A DNA stretch of 64,000 nt from Arenimonas soli (GTDB lineage Bacteria; Pseudomonadota; Gammaproteobacteria; Xanthomonadales; Xanthomonadaceae), in the NCBI RefSeq assembly GCF_014643775.1, contig NZ_BMKC01000004.1:62001-126000 (forward strand). Reading direction: 5' to 3'. The translations under genes were made by a program, and so were the position numbers. Shown piece after piece: positions 59,852 through 64,000 of the stretch (position 1 is the stretch's first letter; the number at the start of each line of letters is the position of its first letter). Below the pieces are notes generated by a model. That model had not been told where the DNA came from and made no database searches. It saw only the letters and a program-made list of their open reading frames with translations.

Positions 59852-61042
59852 TCAGGTGCCCGTACCCGGCGGTACTCGTACCTTTCCTTCCATCAGCACG
59901 CGCGCGCTGCGGCTCATGATGGCCTTGCGCACCTGCCACTGGCCGTCCACCTGCGTGGCTTCGGCGCCCACGCGCAGGGTGCCGCTGGGGTGGCCGAAGC
60001 GCACGGCCTGGCGGTCGCCGCCGCCGGCGGCTTCGTTCACCAGGGTGCCGGGAATCGCCGCGGCGGTGCCGATGGCGACCGCGCAGGTGCCCATCATGGC
60101 GTGGTGCAGCTTGCCCATCGACAGCGCGCGCACGCACAGGTCGATGTCGGCGGCGGCAATGGGTTTGCCGCTGCTGGCGACGTGGTCGGTGGGCGGGGCG
60201 ACGAAGGCGATCTTGGGCGTGTGCTGGCGCTTCGGGGCCTCGGAAACGTCGCCGATGAGCCCCATGCGCACAGCGCCGTGGGCACGTATCGCTTCAAAAC
60301 GCGCCAAGGCGGCCGGGTCGCCGTTGATGGCGTCCTGCAGCTCGGTGCCGATGTAGCCGATGTCTTTCGCACGCACGAAGATGGTCGGGATGCCGGAGTT
60401 GATCATCGTGGCGTCGAAGCTGCCGACACCTGGCACTTCGAGTGTGTCCACGAGGTTGCCGGTCGGGAACAGCGCGCCGCCCTCTTCGCCGTCATCGGCC
60501 GGATCCATGAATTCGAGCACGATCTCGGCGGCAGGGAAGGTGACGCCGTCCAGTTCAAAGTCGCCGGTTTCCTGCACTTCTCCATTCGTGATGGGCACGT
60601 GGCAGATGATGGTCTTGCCGATGTTGGCCTGCCAGACCTTGACCGGGAACACGCCGTTTTCAGGCATGCGCGCCTTGTCGATGAAGCCGTTGGCGATGGC
60701 GAACGGGCCGACCGCGGTGCTGAGGTTGCCGCAGTTGCCCGACCAGTCCACGAAGGCGGTGTCGATGGACACCTGGCCGTAGAGGTAATCGACGTCGTGG
60801 CCGGGCTGGCTGGCCTGGCTGATGATCACGCACTTGCTGGTGCTGCTGGTGGCGCCGCCCATGCCGTCGGTGTGCTTGCCATAAGGGTCGGGCGAACCGA
60901 TGACGCGCATCAGCAAGGCGTCGCGCGCCGCGCCGGGCACGCGCGCGGCTTCGGGAAGGTCTTCGAGGCGGAAGAACACGCCTTTGGAGGTGCCGCCGCG
61001 CAGGTAGGTGGCCGGAATCTTCAGTTGGGGTGCGTGGGTCAT
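59852..61042 (-). CDS. prpF: PrpF, AcnD-accessory isomerase of the 2-methylcitrate cycle
   Basis: This 396-residue protein has the DapF/PrpF fold: 'LRGGTSKGVFF', 'GGATSSTSKCVI', 'DWSGNCGNLSTAVGPFAI' and 'GKLHHAMMGTCAVA'. PrpF converts trans-aconitate-type product of AcnD to the cis form usable by the next enzyme. It is 4 bp downstream of acnD and certainly co-transcribed. The frame is open 45 codons upstream, but the ATG after acnD is the family start. Confidence 0.96.
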   Translation of the reverse strand: MTHAPQLKIPATYLRGGTSKGVFFRLEDLPEAARVPGAARDALLMRVIGSPDPYGKHTDGMGGATSSTSKCVIISQASQPGHDVDYLYGQVSIDTAFVDWSGNCGNLSTAVGPFAIANGFIDKARMPENGVFPVKVWQANIGKTIICHVPITNGEVQETGDFELDGVTFPAAEIVLEFMDPADDGEEGGALFPTGNLVDTLEVPGVGSFDATMINSGIPTIFVRAKDIGYIGTELQDAINGDPAALARFEAIRAHGAVRMGLIGDVSEAPKRQHTPKIAFVAPPTDHVASSGKPIAAADIDLCVRALSMGKLHHAMMGTCAVAIGTAAAIPGTLVNEAAGGGDRQAVRFGHPSGTLRVGAEATQVDGQWQVRKAIMSRSARVLMEGKVRVPPGTGT

Positions 61043-61046
61043 GGCG

Positions 61047-63656
61047 TCAGGCGGCCTGGGTGGATTCGAGGAAGTCCTGGGCGAAGCGCTGCAGCACGCC
61101 ACCAGCTTCGTAGATCGAAACCTCCTCGGCGGTGTCGAGGCGGCAGGTGACCGGCACCTCGACGCGGCTGCCGTCACGGCGGTTCACGACCAGGGTCAGC
61201 GTCGCGCCCGGGGTGCGGTCGCCGGTGACGTCGTAGGTTTCGGTGCCGTCCAGGCCGAGCGTCTTGCGGGTGGTGCCGGCTTCGAACTCCAGCGGCAGCA
61301 CGCCCATGCCGATCAGGTTAGTGCGGTGGATGCGCTCGAAGCCTTCGGCGGCGATCGCCTCGACGCCGGCCAGGCGCACGCCCTTGGCGGCCCAGTCGCG
61401 GCTGGAGCCCTGGCCGTAGTCGGCGCCGGCCACGATGATCAGCGGCTGGCGGCGGTCCATGTAGGTTTCGATCGCTTCCCACATGCGCGTCACCTTGCCT
61501 TCCGGCTCCAGGCGCGCCAGCGAACCCTGCTTCACCTTGCCGTCCTCGAGCACCATTTCGTTGAACAGCTTCGGGTTGGCGAAGGTGGCGCGCTGCGCGG
61601 TCAGGTGGTCGCCGCGGTGCGTGGCGTAGGAATTGAAGTCTTCTTCCGGCAGGCCCATCTTCGCCAGGTATTCGCCGGCCGCGCTCGAGGCCATGATCGC
61701 GTTCGAGGGCGAGAGGTGGTCGGTGGTGATGTTGTCGCCCAGCAGCGCCAGCGGGCGCATGCCGGTGAGCGTGCGCGGCCGGGCCAGCGCGCCTTCCCAG
61801 TACGGCGGGCGCCGGATGTAGGTGCTCTGCGGGCGCCAATCGTACAGCGGCGCCACCTTTTCACCTGACTCCACCGCAATCCTGAACATCGGCTCGTAGA
61901 CGCTGCGGAACTGCTCGGGCTTCACCGCCGATTTCACCAAAGCATCAATCTCGGCGTCGCTGGGCCACAGGTCCTTCAGGGTCACCGGCTTGCCGTCGGC
62001 GTCATGGCCCAGCGCATCCTTCTCGATGTCGAAGCGGATGGTGCCGGCGATGGCGTAGGCCACCACCAGCGCCGGCGAAGCCAGGAAGGCCTGCTTGGCG
62101 TAGGGATGGATGCGGCCATCGAAGTTGCGGTTGCCGCTGAGCACGGCCGTGGCATAGAGGTCGCGGTCGATGATTTCCTGCTGGATTTTCGGATCCAGCG
62201 CGCCGGACATGCCGTTGCAGGTGGTGCAGGCGAAGGCGACGATGCCAAAGCCGAGTTTTTCCAGCTCGTGCTTCAGGCCGGCCTCTTCCAGGTACAGCGC
62301 CACGGTCTTCGAACCCGGCGCCAGCGAACTCTTCACCCAGGGCTTGCGCACCAGGCCCAGCGCATTGGCCTTTTTCGCCAGCAGGCCGGCGGCGATGACG
62401 TTGCGCGGGTTCGAAGTATTCGTGCACGAGGTGATGGCGGCAATGATCACCGCGCCGTCGGGCATCAGGCCCTGGGCTTCCTGGGCACGCCCGGCCTCGA
62501 GGCTGCCGGAAATCCCCTTCGCCGCCAGTTCGCTGGTGGCGACGCGGGCATGCGGGTTGGACGGGCCGGCCATGGTGCGCACCACGCTGGAAAGATCGAA
62601 CTGCAGCGATCGTTCGTAGCGCGCGCCAACCAGCGCATCGGCCCACAGGCCGGTGGTCTTCGCGTAGTTCTCGACCAGAGCCACCTGTTCATCAGTGCGG
62701 CCGGTCAGGCGCAGGTAGTCGAGCGTGTTGTCGTCAATGAAGAACATCGCCGCGGTGGCGCCGTACTCGGGCGCCATGTTGGAAATCGTGGCGCGGTCGC
62801 CCAGGGTCAGCGCCGCCGCGCCCTCGCCGTGGAACTCGAGCCAGGCACCCACGACCTTCTGCTGGCGCAGGAACTGGGTGAGCGACAGCACCACGTCGGT
62901 GGCGGTGATGCCCGGGCCCGGCTTGCCGGTGAGCTCGACGCCGATGATGTCGGGCAGGCGCATCCAGGACGCGCGGCCCAGCATCACGCTTTCCGCTTCC
63001 AGGCCACCGACGCCGATGGCGATCACGCCCAGCGCGTCCACGTGCGGCGTGTGGCTGTCGGTGCCGACGCAGGTGTCGGGATAGGCCACGCCATCGAGTA
63101 CGCCGATCACCGGCGACATTTTCTCGAGGTTGATCTGGTGCATGATCCCGTTGCCCGGCGGGATCACGTCCACGTTCTTGAACGCCAGCTTGGTCCAGTC
63201 GATGAAATGGAAGCGGTCGGCGTTGCGGCGGTCCTCGATCGCGCGGTTCTTCGTGAACGCCTCGGGGTCGAAGCCCCCACATTCCACCGCCAGCGAGTGG
63301 TCGACGATCAGCTGCACCGGCACCACCGGGTTCACCTGCGCCGGGTCGCCGCCCTGGTCGGCGATGGCGTCGCGCAGCCCGGCCAGGTCCACCAGCGCGG
63401 TCTGGCCCAGGATGTCGTGGCAGACCACGCGTGCCGGGAACCAGGGGAAATCCAGGTCGCGCTTGCGCTCGATCAGCTGGCGCAACGAAGCATCCAGGCT
63501 CGCCGGCTCGCAGCGCCGCACCAGGTTTTCCGCCAGCACCCGCGACACGTAGGGCAGACCGTCCCAGGCGCCCGGCTGCAGGGCCTCGACGGCCTCGCGG
63601 GCGTCGAAATAATCAAGGGACGTGCCGGGCAGCGGCTTGCGGAAGCTGGAGTTCAT
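61047..63656 (-). CDS. acnD: AcnD, Fe-S 2-methylcitrate dehydratase
   Basis: This 869-residue aconitase-superfamily enzyme dehydrates 2-methylcitrate in propionate metabolism. [4Fe-4S] ligands are in 'ITSCTNTSNP' and 'ACTTCNGMSGAL'. Other marks are 'CVGTDSHTPHVDALGVIAIG' and 'GADYGQGSSRDWAAKGVRLA'. The prpF partner right behind it shows that it is AcnD, not AcnA. prpB, prpC and prpR are not adjacent: upstream lies a divergent peptidase gene and downstream lie unrelated genes. Confidence 0.96.
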   Translation of the reverse strand: MNSSFRKPLPGTSLDYFDAREAVEALQPGAWDGLPYVSRVLAENLVRRCEPASLDASLRQLIERKRDLDFPWFPARVVCHDILGQTALVDLAGLRDAIADQGGDPAQVNPVVPVQLIVDHSLAVECGGFDPEAFTKNRAIEDRRNADRFHFIDWTKLAFKNVDVIPPGNGIMHQINLEKMSPVIGVLDGVAYPDTCVGTDSHTPHVDALGVIAIGVGGLEAESVMLGRASWMRLPDIIGVELTGKPGPGITATDVVLSLTQFLRQQKVVGAWLEFHGEGAAALTLGDRATISNMAPEYGATAAMFFIDDNTLDYLRLTGRTDEQVALVENYAKTTGLWADALVGARYERSLQFDLSSVVRTMAGPSNPHARVATSELAAKGISGSLEAGRAQEAQGLMPDGAVIIAAITSCTNTSNPRNVIAAGLLAKKANALGLVRKPWVKSSLAPGSKTVALYLEEAGLKHELEKLGFGIVAFACTTCNGMSGALDPKIQQEIIDRDLYATAVLSGNRNFDGRIHPYAKQAFLASPALVVAYAIAGTIRFDIEKDALGHDADGKPVTLKDLWPSDAEIDALVKSAVKPEQFRSVYEPMFRIAVESGEKVAPLYDWRPQSTYIRRPPYWEGALARPRTLTGMRPLALLGDNITTDHLSPSNAIMASSAAGEYLAKMGLPEEDFNSYATHRGDHLTAQRATFANPKLFNEMVLEDGKVKQGSLARLEPEGKVTRMWEAIETYMDRRQPLIIVAGADYGQGSSRDWAAKGVRLAGVEAIAAEGFERIHRTNLIGMGVLPLEFEAGTTRKTLGLDGTETYDVTGDRTPGATLTLVVNRRDGSRVEVPVTCRLDTAEEVSIYEAGGVLQRFAQDFLESTQAA

Positions 63657-63773
63657 GGCGGAAGGCTCGGGTGCGTGAAGCCGGCCATTATCCGGAATGT
63701 GGCGGGGCCAGGCACCCCTGGCCCGCGGCAGCGGCTAATATTGCCGCCGTCTCGCATCCGGAAGGCCCTGCCC

Positions 63774-64000
63774 ATGCGCTTCGTGCTTGTCGTCCTGTTC
63801 GCCCTGATCCTGCCCTGCCCGCCGGCCCTGGCCGCCCCTGCGGTGCCGGCGCCGCTGCCGATCCGCGACTTCTTCCAGTCGCCCGAGTTCAGCGACATGG
63901 CGCTTTCACCCGACGGCAAGCACCTGCTGGCCACGGTGCGCCGGGACGAACAATGGTCGCTGGTGGTGCTACGGGTCGCCGACCTGGCGCCGGTGGTGAA
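63774..64000 (+). CDS. probable S9-family peptidase, N-terminal part
   Basis: The first 75 residues of an exported protein run off the window edge. There is a signal peptide (MRFVLVVLFALILPCPPALA, cleavage near residue 20), then 'IRDFFQSPEFSDMALSPDGK', the N-terminal beta-propeller start typical of S9 prolyl oligopeptidase-family enzymes in this group. The Shine-Dalgarno is GGAAGG. Catalytic residues are outside the window. It is divergent from acnD. Confidence 0.7.
   Translation, partial: MRFVLVVLFALILPCPPALAAPAVPAPLPIRDFFQSPEFSDMALSPDGKHLLATVRRDEQWSLVVLRVADLAPVV

Noticed and set aside
63653-63934. 93-codon minus-strand frame at the right edge
   Set aside because: It overlaps the acnD start and lies antisense to the S9 peptidase signal region, with no recognisable domain.

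Overview
This window is chromosomal DNA from a high-G+C gammaproteobacterium, most likely of the Lysobacteraceae (Xanthomonadaceae). The evidence is the gene order groES-groEL ... dsbD-tlpA-aroQ-accB-accC-prmA-DUF3426-fis-purH-purD, an AmpE/NudC/ErpA/bactofilin block, a Bfr-Bfd pair and an AcnD-PrpF pair. No genus is assigned. I saw no prophage, insertion sequence, CRISPR array or rRNA. The one RNA gene recognised is an elongator tRNA-Met. Most long open frames opposite real genes are high-G+C shadows and are left out.

Layout. 1-8.8 kb: the end of an RND efflux pump gene; convergent to it a GT-C-like membrane protein; a small secreted protein; a coupled trio of Tat-exported flavin amine oxidase, cytochrome c and exported RidA-like protein; and a class III nucleotide cyclase. 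8.9-11.5 kb: groES-groEL behind a CIRCE operator, then a divergent LspA-like protein. 11.5-24.7 kb: an XRE regulator, a DsbD with two N-terminal alpha domains plus a TlpA-like thioredoxin, the housekeeping aroQ-purD run, and a flippase-acyltransferase fusion. 24.7-30 kb: a CD225/DUF2752/CD225 cassette, then the leftward genes DUF6776, bactofilin, erpA, nudC and ampE, then a DUF4126 gene. 30-35.2 kb: a degenerate GGDEF/EAL response regulator directly followed by a three-step hybrid histidine kinase, ending at a REP-like inverted repeat.

35.3-45 kb: bacterioferritin and its ferredoxin behind a Fur-box-like site, rppH, tRNA-Met, a lipoprotein, an exported subtilisin-like protease with PPC and P domains, a MOSC protein, pyrC, a lipoamide-dehydrogenase-like flavoprotein and a flavodoxin-fold reductase. 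45.5-49.8 kb: ergothioneine genes egtB-egtD, divergent from a class V PLP enzyme (EgtE candidate) coupled to an Acg-type nitroreductase, then a PiuC-like dioxygenase. 49.8-54.9 kb: a MacB-type ABC operon with three tandem periplasmic adaptors. 55-64 kb: an esterase/Baeyer-Villiger-type monooxygenase fusion, a DUF3293 gene, an SDR lacking its catalytic serine, a secreted helical protein, prpF-acnD, and the start of a probable S9 peptidase.

Themes. Redox and sulfur chemistry recurs (DsbD/TlpA, ergothioneine, nitroreductase, Bfr/Bfd, ErpA, AcnD). Signalling also recurs (class III cyclase, FimX-like effector with hybrid kinase). Seven genes have a TANNNT hexamer ending 6-8 nt before the start codon and no Shine-Dalgarno, which suggests frequent leaderless transcripts. 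The most interesting candidates for new biology are the amine oxidase/cytochrome/RidA module, the hydrolase-monooxygenase fusion, the three-adaptor ABC operon and the two-gene c-di-GMP-like signalling pair.
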